The notes under the pieces: generated by a model | Told to the model about the DNA's origin: nothing | Databases searched by the model: none | What the model saw: only the letters and a program-made list of their open reading frames with translations | Assembly: GCA_034508935.3 (NCBI GenBank) | Contig: CM067442.1 | Coordinates: forward strand, 83,335,448-83,399,447 | DNA: 64,000 nucleotides | Direction of reading: 5' to 3' | From: Berghia stephanieae | Lineage: Eukaryota; Mollusca; Gastropoda; Nudibranchia; Aeolidiidae | Part shown: positions 13,972 to 23,862 of the stretch, in pieces | How positions within the stretch are numbered: position 1 is the first letter of the stretch | Layout: every line of letters starts with the position of its first letter | Position numbers and translations under genes: made by a program

Positions 13972-15482
13972 ATATATTATATATGTGTGTGTATATAATA
14001 TTATATCGCAATGTATAGAGGACTGTGTCTTCAGTTTTGAATACTACTTTCAGCATCTTTTTGCAATATGACAATGAGGCTCTGATTGCAATATTTCAAT
14101 TATTTCATTGAAATCGTCCTGAAACTGAGTTATGATCACATATTCGAATTTGGACCGAGCTTGAGCAGTCTTATTGTCTTTTAGATCTTTAATTACATTG
14201 CATACCATGCATTACGCCACAGAGATATTCTGCATGGAAAGTGACAATACAGTAGAACTCGGAAATAGCGAGTTCGACGGGTCCACTCCTGATTACTCGC
14301 TATTTCCGAGTTCTCGCTATTCCCGAGTTGCCAGGAAAGGTCACTCGACTGGTGGAAGAAAAGGTTATAATATTGCTGGTTATTTCCCTCAAGTGTGTAA
14401 TTCGAGTAAAAGCCGTCGCCCCTATTTCAATTTCTTCACAGAAGTGGCAGAATGCTTGGTTTTTTGTTTTGTGTTTTTTTAATTTTTAATTTTATTTCAA
14501 GTAAAATCATGACTAGAAAAAACAAGAACATAGAAGTATGTGTGTGTGTGTGTGCGCGCGTGCGTGAGTGTTTGTATGCACTAGGCATGTTTGATTAGGT
14601 AAGCAAGCGCATCACTCAATCACTGACCCACTGAAATAATGGTTCCACGCTCCTCTCTCTCGCTGATCGTGTCGTTCGTTAACGAATGCTACTCGCTGAC
14701 CGATGCTGCGAAGTGAGGCATGTTGACATGTTGGCTGCCAGTGCTTACCTCGCGCGTTGCGTGGCACCACATTGGGTGAATAATTGACCCCACCCCCAAT
14801 ACACCGCACACAAACACATACACCCAACCCCACCCAAATTTGTTTCGCCTACTATTTACTACTACAGACTAGGCTACTATGTAATATTACTCGTAACGAT
14901 AAATAAGAAAAGAAAAGAAGCTAGGCTAAAAATATTTAAATCGCCCTTGTCTCTTGTTTTGCTTTACTTCGTTCCCAGTCCTAGGCTGGGGCAGGAAATG
15001 CTCGTTATTTCCGAATTGACCTCTTTTTCATACTCGCTACTTTCATGCTAATTTTATTGACTCAAATAAGGGAAAAACACGGGGATTTAGATTTTACTCG
15101 CTATTTCCGAGTACGTTACTTTCATGTTCTACTGTATTATAAACAATTTTCATTTTCCTGTTCAAAGAAGTATTTAGGAACAAAGCCATAAACTATATGA
15201 TCAGATAGGCTTTTGACAAGGCATAAAAGCTAGAAACTAGAAACAACCAGGTTTAAACAAGAAAGTTTACATACTACTCTTAATTTGAACAAACATTTTG
15301 ATATGACTTAGCATGTGCCAGGGTTTGCTCACTTTTAATTTCATCATATTTTGTTCTCTCATCATCTTCAGGTAAAATCAACTACCGAGCATGGATTAGA
15401 AAATGCACCAAGAGCTTTTGTATCAATCATGTCAGGTGGAAACACGGGCAAGCAAATCGTACAAGTAGCTGAAAGCTTATGA
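3967..15482 (+). CDS. PTGR2: prostaglandin reductase 2-like (15-oxoprostaglandin 13-reductase)
   Basis: The family reduces the 13,14 double bond of 15-keto-prostaglandins with NADPH in the cytosol; it is a medium-chain dehydrogenase/reductase without catalytic zinc. Coding exons read from GT-AG junctions: 3967-4015, 6716-6837, 7562-7759, 8949-9119, 10344-10553, 11466-11587, 12617-12704, 15372-15482. All phases agree and the total is 1071 nt (356 aa plus TGA), against about 351 aa in human PTGR2. Seen in order: an N-terminal RVILKQRPGKDGEP segment, SVDPALRCRMNEESG, the nucleotide-binding loop VVVSAAAGSTGMIAGQ, the ELGFDTAINYK stretch, the family signature GVDVYFDNVGGEISN, and LCGQIAVYNKDLPYPPP with the substrate-side Tyr. 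It ends with MSGGNTGKQIV as in orthologues. The start is the first ATG after a likely acceptor near 3942, so a non-coding 5' exon is probable but was not identified. The choice of PTGR2 over PTGR1 rests on RCRMNE and the C-terminus. Confidence 0.95.
4360..4805. repeat. degenerate direct repeat in PTGR2 intron 1
   Basis: Two blocks about 320 bp apart share tggcctgt, a gggaa.taaat tract, atctgtg.aaatg.c and tatataa.tgttcatttt. They cover roughly 4368-4440 and 4680-4742. Origin unknown. Confidence 0.45.
5160..5395. repeat. imperfect inverted repeat (hairpin MITE-like), about 236 bp
   Basis: The arm 5161-5239 (cgtaaac, cttgacac, aaaatttaggtca, aaaatgcag, ccaaaagaaagt) is the near complement of 5320-5394. 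About 80 bp lie between the arms. A weaker third copy may lie at 5094-5150. No reading frame is present. It lies in PTGR2 intron 1. Confidence 0.65.
5690..6620 (+). mobile_element. 5'-truncated RTE-like LINE, reverse transcriptase C-terminal part
   Basis: This is the C-terminal part of a non-LTR reverse transcriptase, inserted sense in PTGR2 intron 1. Motifs in the main frame: FTYLGSKISQSGGTDEDI, RIKKACQAFA, STNTKLKIFSTYVKAVLPYG, QTFVNRCLRQILRLKWFDK, RRRKWRWVGHTLWKEP and GKRKRGRPKQTWRR, ending near SARSQEA at 6620. The catalytic LEFADDLTLLSH block is present at about 5828-5863 but in another frame, so at least two frameshifts separate it from the rest. An upstream piece with FISWIVVLDW is visible. 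The endonuclease and most of the RT are missing. Not functional. Confidence 0.9.
6893..7040 (+). repeat. dispersed repeat family E, copy 1
   Basis: The segment from aagctgcttggagctgtgga to ccttcttcagtcaacaacaa matches the complement of 23700-23830, where a flanked insertion is seen. It is probably a SINE or LINE tail. It lies in PTGR2 intron 2 (6838-7561), whose other notable feature is the poly-G run at 7442-7464. Confidence 0.6.
7760..8948. other. PTGR2 intron 3, nothing recognised
   Basis: AT-rich intron sequence between verified splice sites. No repeat family, hairpin or coding signal was recognised. Confidence 0.7.
9120..10343. other. PTGR2 intron 4, nothing recognised
   Basis: AT-rich intron with no mobile element or RNA gene that I could identify. 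Confidence 0.7.
10554..11465. other. PTGR2 intron 5, nothing recognised
   Basis: AT-rich intron. The open reading frames within it have no family resemblance and low-complexity composition. Confidence 0.7.
11840..12330 (+). mobile_element. degenerate LINE fragment in PTGR2 intron 6
   Basis: Non-LTR reverse transcriptase C-terminal motifs occur in shifting frames: KSIRLYEALVLPILMYNCGT, TLDSLHRKQL, then FGHVLRRDENILAQTSMDDY and, near the end, LRTLALGRDLWRQITNW. It differs from the 5690-6620 copy and belongs to another RTE-like lineage. Several frameshifts are present and the start is truncated. The preceding TCC/CTT-rich stretch (11690-11830) is low complexity. Confidence 0.8.
13562..13682. 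repeat. short inverted repeat, about 110 bp hairpin
   Basis: GGGAGGACAAAC near 13569 and its exact complement GTTTGTCCTCCC near 13664 flank GC-richer sequence in PTGR2 intron 7. Weaker complementarity continues inward (ctcgcc/ggcgac). Possibly a small MITE. Confidence 0.5.
13893..13986. repeat. (TA)n microsatellite
   Basis: Nearly pure TA repeat with ATAATAT interruptions. The flanks (ttgcaatata and tatcgcaatgta) are weakly inverted. Confidence 0.95.
14250..15134. mobile_element. 885-bp non-autonomous pogo/Tc1-mariner-like MITE
   Basis: The ends are CAGTAGAAC (14250-14258) and GTTCTACTG (15126-15134), flanked by TA on both sides (14248-14249, 15135-15136). That is the expected target duplication for Tc1/mariner/pogo transposons, and CAGTNNAAC-type ends are typical of pogo. 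Subterminal copies of CTCGGAAATAGCGAG and its complement recur at about 14259, 14295, 15001 and 15095. No transposase is present. The interior is GC-richer than the host intron (PTGR2 intron 7, 12705-15371). Confidence 0.88.
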
Positions 15483-15760
15483 CGAGTCATGATAGCCAGA
15501 TGTGTATGTGATACTACTGAAGTAGTGGATGTGCTGCTAATACAGATGGTGACAGCAGAACATTTTTTACAAACTTCACTCCAATCGGCTGATATAGGAT
15601 TTGCTTTGACAAACAAAATATTGCTGACTGTATTGTTCATGAAACCGATGTTCAGCCTTCTTGAGAGACTGTGTAAAATTATATACCATCAATAATGCAG
15701 CTCGTCCCTTTGCTTTTAAGAACTCAAATAAATATTTATTATAGTGGTTGCTGCCCAATA
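15483..15760 (+). other. PTGR2 3' UTR with polyadenylation signal
   Basis: An AATAAA hexamer lies at 15727-15732, about 245 nt after the PTGR2 stop, in AU-rich sequence. It is the first good polyadenylation signal downstream, so the transcript probably ends near 15750. This is inferred from sequence only. Confidence 0.5.
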
Positions 15761-16049
15761 ACACCTCCCTTAGCAACATAGTTCTGGGTTATTAGACGGA
15801 GTGGGATAATAGATGAATATACCATATTAAGGTGGGAAGGGGGGAGGAAGACTTAAAAATTAACTGTCAGGAAGAAGTATAGTTTTGTTTAATAATTTTT
15901 GAATAAGATTCCCAGGTTCTGTTTCATACGTCTTTAGCAGCTTGATTCTATTTTTTTTCCTTCCAAATATAGAGAATAAAAATTAAATAAAATTCCCTTT
16001 ATTCCGGTTTCTTTGTATTTAGGTCGATTCCAAGTCAAGACTAGAGTAG

Positions 16050-16215
16050 CTTTAATATCAGCATCAGCGGTACGGTCTTTGCTTTGTACCTGAAAGATAC
16101 AGAGTTCGAATACATGCTTCCTTGTGTGGCCTTGAGCAAGTCACCTAGCCCTAGCTCAGTTTGTGGTGCTAAATTGTGGCTGACGCCTGGGTTATTCCAG
16201 ATTGTCCCACCAATA
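16050..16215 (+). repeat. tRNA-derived SINE with CORE-like body
   Basis: A B-box-like AGTTCGAATAC follows a tRNA-like 5' part, then tgtgtggccttgagcaagtc and cacctagccctagctcag. This resembles the central block of CORE-SINEs such as mammalian MIR (tgtgaccttgggcaagtca). The body then reads gctgacgcctgggttattcc. It borders the LINE endonuclease piece on the right. Confidence 0.7.
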
Positions 16216-16880
16216 AATAGATTTTTCTCTGAGCAGAAGTAAGCTAGTCTTTCCCCATTGTCATTCATTGTATTTCCTAGACCCTCCTTCCCATAGATGA
16301 TTACTGTTGCCTACTTTTGTGTTGAGATCCCCAAGCACTAGCAGGACATCATGTTTTGGTGTCTGGCTTACGAGCAGATCAGGCATTTCATAGAATTTGT
16401 CTTTTTCATCTTATCTTCTTGTGGAGCATACTATACAATTGGATTCAATAGTCTGATGCCCAGCAACGGTGGCCATTGTGGTTCTAAACAAAGAAAATCT
16501 GTACTTTTTATTCTTCATGCTGGCTAGAACTTTTCATATATCTTGTGATCAGAATGTGTAAAAGTCAAAACATGATCAGATTTATAGTGTTTTTTTCCCT
16601 CTGGATACGCTTTTATGCTCGTCTGAGAAATATTTCATAAGGGCGTCTGCCTTTTGTTCCGATAGTTTAGAGCCAGTTACTAAGTTACCATACGTCATTA
16701 CGACTGTTGAAGTGTATTACAGTCAGGTTTGTGTACTTAGAATTAAATCTTGCTTTTAGTAATCTCTCCCCTTTTGGCTCACATTTCATGAGTGACGGTT
16801 TTATCTTTTTCAAAAGGATGAGGGCAACCCCCTTTTGTCCACTCCACACATCTTACATTGGATGCCAAGACGAAAATGAA
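16210..16880 (-). mobile_element. RTE-like LINE endonuclease fragment
   Basis: On the minus strand, in shifting frames: SGQKGVALILLKKIKPSL, KGERLLKARFNSKYTNLTVI, then GKEGLGNTMNDNGERLAYF and CSEKNLFIGGTIW. These are the APE-type endonuclease region of RTE-like LINEs, whose intact relatives read GDLNAKVG, NENGERL and GGTIF. It is truncated at both ends and holds several frameshifts and stops. The reverse transcriptase is not adjacent. Confidence 0.85.
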
Positions 16881-16889
16881 GGAAATGTC

Positions 16890-17765
16890 ATTTTTAATCC
16901 CATTGTCACACACTATAAATGTTTCAAATTCAACTTAGTCACTTTGTGGTTAAGTAATATAGTGTGTGTGTGTCGCCTGTCTCTTTGAGTAGGGGATATT
17001 TGTGATGTGCACGCACTGGGCATATGTGTATACAAACGAGAATAGGTGCTAAAGAGACATTTGATGAGTGAGAGTGAGAGCAATAATGTTGTAACTCCAT
17101 TGTTGAGGTTATAATACTCCAACGTCATAATGAGAGTTAAAACACTGATCTCACCCAGCACATTGTAAGAATGGATTGGTGCGGTTAGGGCTGGGATTGG
17201 TTGGGAGGGGGAATAGAGAGGCAGACAGAGAGGATTACAGCATTGTGGAGTGGTAGGGTGGTGCAGTGGAGTGTTTTGGGTAATAGTTGGGGGGAAAGGC
17301 TGTGGTTTCAACCGATGGTGTGAGACGAATCAGCGCCTAGTCTCTAGTGTGCTATGGCGAGGGGGTGGTGAATAAATACAATTGAACGCATTAGGTAACA
17401 GCTCTTTGTAAGAATTACAGACGATGAAATGGGAATTTTATTCCATTATCAGCAATTTTTTCTGCGGTAATTCGGCAATTTCTTTTCGGTTTAACGATAG
17501 TTTGGTCGTGGCTTCGGTTTACCAATAGTTGATTAACAAATACAACATTTAAACTTCTTTTCGGTTTAGAGGTTTATCCGGTTTTTACTGTAAATAAATA
17601 AATCATCCAAAACAGCATCAGAAATGAATTTTTCCATAATATTTATTTAAATTCAAGGTAAAATGTATATAAATATAAATAATTTTGACAATCAAATGTG
17701 AAAGCAATGATTTAAATATTTTAAATATTGTCCTATAAATCAATTTAATTTCAATCTTTTGAATA
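16890..17765. other. intergenic stretch, no gene recognised
   Basis: 17040-17380 is GC-richer and G-skewed on + and may be an old repeat of unknown class. The minus-strand open frame across it (proline- and threonine-rich) matches no family I recognise. The remainder is AT-rich. Confidence 0.4.
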
Positions 17766-17774
17766 CTGAAGTAT

Positions 17775-17885
17775 ACTAGCCCTAGCTCACTTTGCGGCGC
17801 TGCACTGCGGCTGACGCCTGGGTTATTCCAGTCTTCCCTTGGAATAGACCCTAAAGACAAATTTTCCCTTGGGATGAATAAAGGG
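17775..17885 (+). repeat. 5'-truncated copy of the CORE-like SINE
   Basis: It repeats ctagccctagctca, gctgacgcctgggttattcc and more from the 16050-16215 copy, here without the tRNA-like head. It ends in ttcccttgggatgaataaag, which may be the family's 3' end. Confidence 0.7.
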
Positions 17886-19341
17886 AAATTTATTTTTTAA
17901 TTTATTTATATTTTAAATATAATGATGGGTTCACAAATGTAAAAAATAATAATACATATATAATGTGAAACTATTAAAATGAATTTTGAATCGAGAACTT
18001 GTGGAAAAATTTAATTAAACTTAAACTACCAAACCCATTTCAAGAAAAACCCAAAACGAAACCCTTTATACTTGAAAAACAAAAGAACAAATCCAATCAA
18101 TATTAAACTCTTTGGAACGAATATACATGAAGAAGTAAATTGTTGGATTGTATAAAATTAATGTAAAGTTTTGAAGCCTGTGCATTAGCTACCAGTTGGT
18201 GATTGAGCAATTGAGCAAGGAATGAATGCTCAGGGAAATGAAATAGTGTAAGATGAAACAAAAGATAATTCAAAATTGTAATACCAAAAATGGCAGAAAA
18301 AAAAGAGACAATAGTTTTCATTAATTCAAGAAAACCCAGAGCGAAACCAATTGTACATGCAAATAAATACAACCAATTATAAACTTCTGAAAACACGCAA
18401 GGAAAATAAGATATCAGATTCAGAAAAATCTTCACCTTGTACTTGTATACTTAATACAAATGATTCAAATTCAATGTATATACCAAGTAGAGATTGCAAT
18501 CGATATCCACGGTGACTGATCGATTTTACTCAAATTTTTTTTTTTTTAATAAACTTTTTCTTCTTTAAGATATCAGCCAAAAATAAGACAATTATAAATA
18601 GTTTCATTGTAAATGATAATTCATAGAGAAAAGAAACATAATTACAGTGACAAAATTAACATGTACAACACGGGTCAGCGTCTCGGTTGTCTTCCAAAGA
18701 AAACACGGCCCTTAAAAACGGAGCCAACAACTTATACAAAAATAAAAAGGAGAGAAAAAGCTACATATAGCACCATAACCTATGTCAAGCAGCATTAAGC
18801 TTGATAATTGGTTGGATAAGTGAGAATGATATCCAAACTTTGATCCGGCATTGTGTCCTTAGGTAAGGCACGTTATACATTTTAATATGAATCACTTGAC
18901 CATGGGATGATGACATACATTGTATTTTAAAGACATTGTGTACTGTGCGAAATGAAAAGTCAGTTCTTTATGCATTGTAAAGCAAATTGAATATGGTAAA
19001 ATAATAGGAGCCGGACATTTAAACGTATATGTATATTTAGACATTTTAAAAATTTAATTTGTACAATTTGTAATTTATGGAGCTGTAATAGTTTATGGTA
19101 CAAGTCTGATGTTTGAAAATCTGTATTTTATTCATTTCATTATTTAAAGTTTTCAAGGTACTTTTACACTCCAGGCACTCTATATATTATAATGCAGCTG
19201 TACCTTATGTTGTTTTTTCTTTACACATGAATCTCAAATACATTTAAACAGACATCATTTGGCCATAATATAAATAAAAACGTAGACCAGTGATCAATAT
19301 TAAGTATACACGTTACTCATTTTTTTGTTAACAAAATCGTT
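17886..19341. other. AT-rich intergenic stretch, nothing firm
   Basis: A 110-aa hydrophobic minus-strand frame (18103-18435) has no recognisable family and unusual composition. I do not call it a gene. No other structure was seen. Confidence 0.5.
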
Positions 19342-20153
19342 TTAACACTTTACTATCACACCAATAAACCCAGTAGTTTCCCCTGCTGGCACAACCATTT
19401 TGGTCTGCCTTGTCAAAATTTCAGTACATGCACTAACATGCCTATATCTCAATGACTATGGCATAGAATTGCTTCAAATTTTCAGACAACACACTTAAAT
19501 AAATAAGAAATGCATTGGCGTAGTTGCGGGCAATTATTAATGAATAAAATTTTTTTTTTAAAATTATCAAATGTTAAATTTTACATTTTTTTTTTTGCAA
19601 AAAAAGTGGTTCTTTGTCAAATTATTGTTTATTAAATATTACTTTAAAACTCAAAAAAAATCAGATTGAAATAAATGAATCAATAACTTAACATTGCAAA
19701 AATAACAGTGTTTCTTGTCATGTGGGTCCATATTCGATTGTGATTTTGTTTTGATTACATTTTTTAGTATCAATTCTGGTCTGCCTTTTCAACATTTTAG
19801 TGCATGTACTAAAATGGCCATATCTCAATGACTATGGCATGGAATTGCTTCAAATTTTCAGAAAATACACTGAAATGACTGACAAACACATTGATATAGT
19901 TTATAGCTATTATTCAACATTGTTAGATTTTTTTTAAAAATTAAAATTAAAAAAAATTGTTTGAAATTTTAAAAAAAAAAGTTTTTCTGTTATTGACAAA
20001 TAATCATTACCTATAATCCCCATAAAACAGATTGCAATGGATGAATAAACAATTCAACATTGCAAATAAACAGTTCTTGTTGTTATGTAGCTCCAAATCT
20101 GATGGTTTGTTTTTATTTCATGATAATCCGAAAAATCAAAGAATTCACTGCTA

Positions 20154-20272
20154 CTTCAAAATAAAATGAATTTTCTGCTACCTACTCCAAAATAAAATGA
20201 ATTTTCTCCTACTCCAAAATAAATTGAATTTGCTGTTACTCCAAAAAAATAAAGGAATTTGCTGCTACTCCC
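20154..20272. repeat. short tandem repeat inside the piggyBac element
   Basis: About four diverged copies of a 25-30 bp unit (ccaaaataaa.tgaattt.ctgct.actc) lie just beyond the transposase stop codon, within the element. Confidence 0.7.
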
Positions 20273-20309
20273 ATAGTGTGGAAATTAATTATAATTAAAA
20301 CATTCACAA

Positions 20310-22142
20310 TCACAAATTTCCAAGAGCCGCTCTGGCTTTTTGATAATCATCTTCCGTGTGATACAGGCGGAAGCACGGTTCCACGCAGAGTGGTGCATTG
20401 CATGGTGCACAGTAGTAACTTGTTTGCCTCCTTATCATGTGCTTGCAAACAATACATCTTGTTCGCTCCTTTGTTGTATACTTTCGAGGAAAATGATCAA
20501 ATTGTGAAACCACCAAACGAGGATGTGCAGCATTGGGCCGCGACTTCTTCTTGTGGTGACGGATCGCTACATTCGGCTTCACAAGCTGATCAATAAGCTC
20601 CTTCCTGAAGGCTTTGACGGCAAGAACTTTTCCATTTCCCTTTCGTTGCATATGTTGTTTGTAGCTGATGTGTGCATTGACGAGGGCGACTTCCTTGACG
20701 TAATGGTACAAGGCAAGGTACCATTTGTAATTTCTGTGAGGGTAGTAGTAATTGATCATGAGCTGGTCGAAGTGGTCGACACCACCCATGTATTTGTTGT
20801 ATCTTTCAACAATCATTGGTTTATGGACAGAACGATATCCTGTTGTGGTGTTCTTCGCCCGCACACGTTTTTCCACAGTGTCGTTCCCGTGAACTGTGCT
20901 GAGCAGGTTACATCGATTGGTGTCGTGCCACGTTAGACAGACAAGATTGTCGCTGCGGTAGAATTTTGGGGGATCTGATTTCTTCAGACGTAAATTTTTC
21001 TTTTTGAGTGCAGGGGGGAAGCCTTTCCTGTCCTCTCGAACTGTCCCAACAGCACCAGTTTTTTGAAGTTCAAGTGCCTTGAACAGGGTTGGGGATGAGT
21101 AGTAACTGTCCATGTAAATGACATGGTTGAAATTTAAGTATGACTCCAGAAGATCTTTCACTACATGGTCAACAAATGTATCTGGCCCAGTAAAATTGAA
21201 ATAGTTTTTTCCTGTATACACACAGAATTTTAAGCAAAAAAAGGTAGCTGCATCACATAAGGTGAACAACTTGAACCCCCTTTTCGTCGGTTTGTCTGGC
21301 ATGTACTGCTGAAAATGAATCCTTCCTTTGAATGGGGCCATCGACTCGTCCACAGATAAATGTTGACTAGGGTAGAAATTTGTCCCATATGTACTTTGTG
21401 TCAAATCTAGCAGAGGTTGAATTTTTTATATGTAGCCAACCTGACCCCTAGGAATTCGTCCAGTGTTGTCCCTGAAATGGAAAAATGCTTGAAGCATCTT
21501 ATAATTGTAATAGGGCATAACATCAGAGAAGCAGTTGCCCAAGAGCCAATACTTCTGCCAATGGTCGCTGATGGAAGTCTTGGGATCAATGCCCATGGCT
21601 ATCTGCAATCCAATGAAAGCACACACTTGCACATCACTGACTGGTGTCCACCTCTTCTTGTAAAAATTGCTATCAGGGAGAGGAGCAAGGGATTGGGCAG
21701 CATAACGGTTTGTCTCAGTGACAAGTAAATTTATCACTTCATCAGGGAAATATAAGTTGAAGAAGTCCAGTGGTGTTGGTTCATTGAGATCAACCAACAA
21801 TCCAGAGCGCTTCGTGAAAGGACCTAAACACGTCGATCGATGACTCTCACCTTCGTCAAAACGCTCCCAGTCTATATTATTAGATGTTTGATGCTGAGGA
21901 AGGGTCTGTCCTGATGCCACGCCCCTTTGTCCACCTCTATCAACTGTATTTCTGGTCGGTTCATGATCAGAATCGTCTCCACTATCACTATCAACATCGA
22001 GAAGTCGCGTAACAGTGAATTCAGGATCGTCTGTTGGGAAACTAGCCCATGAATTGACACTTTCTTCCGAGTCAGAGTCATAACGAAACTCCTGGTTATC
22101 GTCTACTACGTAGCTAGTCGAGGCATCACCTTCTGCAGCCAT
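20310..22142 (-). pseudogene. piggyBac transposase (PGBD4-like) with one in-frame stop
   Basis: A cut-and-paste transposase of the DDE_Tnp_1_7 family. One reading frame runs 611 codons from ATG at 22142 to TGA at 20310. It is interrupted only by TAA at codon 239 (21428-21426), just after PRGQVGYI and before KIQPLLDL. The local alignment also suggests a codon or two missing there. An acidic N-terminus (DSDSEES, DVDSDSGDDSD) is followed by the catalytic core with all three Asp: LSVDESMAPFKG (about codon 265), VIYMDSYYSS (345) and KYMGGVDHFDQ (456). These spacings match D268/D346/D447 of the cabbage-looper enzyme. The C-terminal cysteine-rich zinc-binding region reads CIVCKH...CAPC...CVEPCF. So few defects imply a young copy. 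Confidence 0.95.
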
Positions 22143-22399
22143 GGCAACGTGAAAAAAGTGTCTAAAATCGTCAAAAATCGTGTTAGAATCGTGTTTTTTT
22201 TTTCGATCAGTTGAAGAATGGAAACTGACGCTATCGGAAAAACGAAAGTAGGAAGTGCGCAGGCGCAGGAAGAATAACTCTGCTGGCTTTTATCAAACCT
22301 TTCCGTAACCAAGGGACGCTGTTGCAATAATGCGTCCAGTGACGACTAGCGAGCTATTTCCGGGTCGCATTATTGCGACGTGTGATAGTAAAGTGTTAA

Positions 22400-23563
22400 C
22401 ATGGTGTAAACGACCTGCGCAGAAAATATTTATACTTATAGATAAGAGTAGCAACTAAATGTACCCTGAGCAGTAGACACTGCGAAACAAAACCTTTTGT
22501 AAACATTTAATTAAATTGACATTGATATTACAGTTAAAATGATGAAAAACTGATAAAAACTACTCGTATTGTTGGGGGTGGGTAAAACCCAGATTATGAG
22601 GTTTGGATGAGTGTATGATGTTTAATAACTTGAAAAAAAAGCCGGAAATAAAATTTTGAATTCTTTCAAGACTTACACGACTATTTCGTTTCATTTCTCA
22701 TTAATCTGTTATATAAAGGCAAAGAGGGACAGAAATGAATATTTTAGATGTTTTTGAGTCAAACATTTTCTCATTTTTTGTGTGATACGAATGTGTGACA
22801 TATACCTTGTATGAAATATTTGATCCCGAGTATATCATGTGATCTTTGGTTTATATTATCAAAGAACTCTACACATTAAATAATACATGCTAAAAGTTCA
22901 TAAGTGATCACTTTATCCAACAACTAAAAAATAAAATAAATCAGCTGGAATACAATGTAAAAGCAAATGTAACTACATTTTCCTTTTCAGGTTCCTGAGT
23001 GAAATGGCTCATCTTGCTTTATTTGAGGTTTACAATCGGTACCTGTGGATAAGGGTCCAAACAAAAAAATACTTATGATAATGATGTGGTATATTTATGA
23101 TCCCAGGCTCCAGATAGCCTTCACACTCCTTGGAAACAAATAACCCACCTTTTATGAAATATAAATGATTATGCTGCCATAGTTAGTTCATAAAACTTTT
23201 CAAAGTGTTGCCAATAAGAAATAAAAATCTCGCAGAAGTGTATTTTAAAAACAATTTATCTCATTAATGGTTCTGAATTATCGCAAACCAAGTGGTATTG
23301 ATTACAGTTTTTTCCCAATAAAATTGGTAGGGATTATTGTGCTGTCCAAAAAAATCAAAGCGGGACATGTAAAAGTTGAATAACTTAAAAGAAAAGAACA
23401 AGAACAAAGTAAATTTTGTAATAATTAATATTGACTGATAAGTAGGGCATGGATATATAAAGAATTACACAAGGCAGAAAAATAAATATTGATAATCACA
23501 AGTACACAAGCTCATAATGAGTATGAGTATAAACTACTGCCTCTTGTGACATGTCTTACCACT
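22400..23563. other. AT-rich flank of the piggyBac element
   Basis: No gene was recognised. The missing terminal exon and 3' UTR of the minus-strand peptidase should lie somewhere in 22400-24172. I saw several short candidates with acceptors but none convincing. Confidence 0.4.
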
Positions 23564-23862
23564 TCTCAATTAGTGATAAATAAAAATGAATATAACAGCT
23601 TCAAAATAGAACAAAATACCAAACAGAAAGGACCTGCCAAATTTATCTGTCATTGATCTGGAATTTAGTAACGTATTTAGGTTTTTATTGTTTTTTTTTT
23701 TGTTGTTGTTGGCCGAAGAAGGGGTTTGAGCCCGACATGTTCAGTGTTTGGTATTTTGTTTCTGTTTTTTGAAACTGTTTTATTCATTTTTGTTTACTAC
23801 TTTTTACAGTCCACAGCTTATAGCAGCTTAGTATCACTTTCACGTCTCAATTAGTGATAAAT
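23564..23862 (-). mobile_element. inserted family E element with 18-bp target duplication and internal inversion
   Basis: TCTCAATTAGTGATAAAT occurs at 23564-23581 and identically at 23845-23862, bracketing a 263-bp insertion. The right part is the complement of the 6893-7040 repeat. The left part (aatgaatataacagcttc ... acaaaataccaaacag) repeats the same sequence in opposite orientation, making a foldback. A long direct duplication and 5' inversion suit retrotransposition by target-primed reverse transcription. No coding capacity. Confidence 0.75.

Larger units (their letters stand above)
19346..22395 (-). mobile_element. full-length piggyBac transposon with TTAA target duplication
   Basis: Perfect 16-bp terminal inverted repeats, CACTTTACTATCACAC at 19346-19361 and its complement at 22380-22395, are each flanked outside by TTAA (19342-19345 and 22396-22399), the piggyBac target site. 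The element is 3050 bp. The transposase lies on the minus strand at 22142-20310. Beyond its 3' end are a tandem 28-bp repeat (20154-20272) and two diverged copies of a block of about 110 bp (near 19395-19500 and 19775-19875). A subterminal hairpin (GCAATAATGCG near 22324, CGCATTATTGC near 22366) sits at the right end. It is inserted between PTGR2 and the peptidase gene. Confidence 0.96.

Noticed and set aside
16913-17311. 132-aa Pro/Thr-rich minus-strand frame
   Set aside because: Ends in simple-sequence and GC-skewed repeat with no domain or homologue that I recognise.
18103-18435. 110-aa hydrophobic minus-strand frame
   Set aside because: No recognisable family, no splice or start context, and composition typical of AT-rich non-coding sequence.
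20523-20936. 137-aa plus-strand frame
   Set aside because: Antisense shadow of the piggyBac transposase.
22980-23060. Possible plus-strand exon after a polypyrimidine-AG at about 22990
   Set aside because: The frame closes after four codons and no partner exon was seen.
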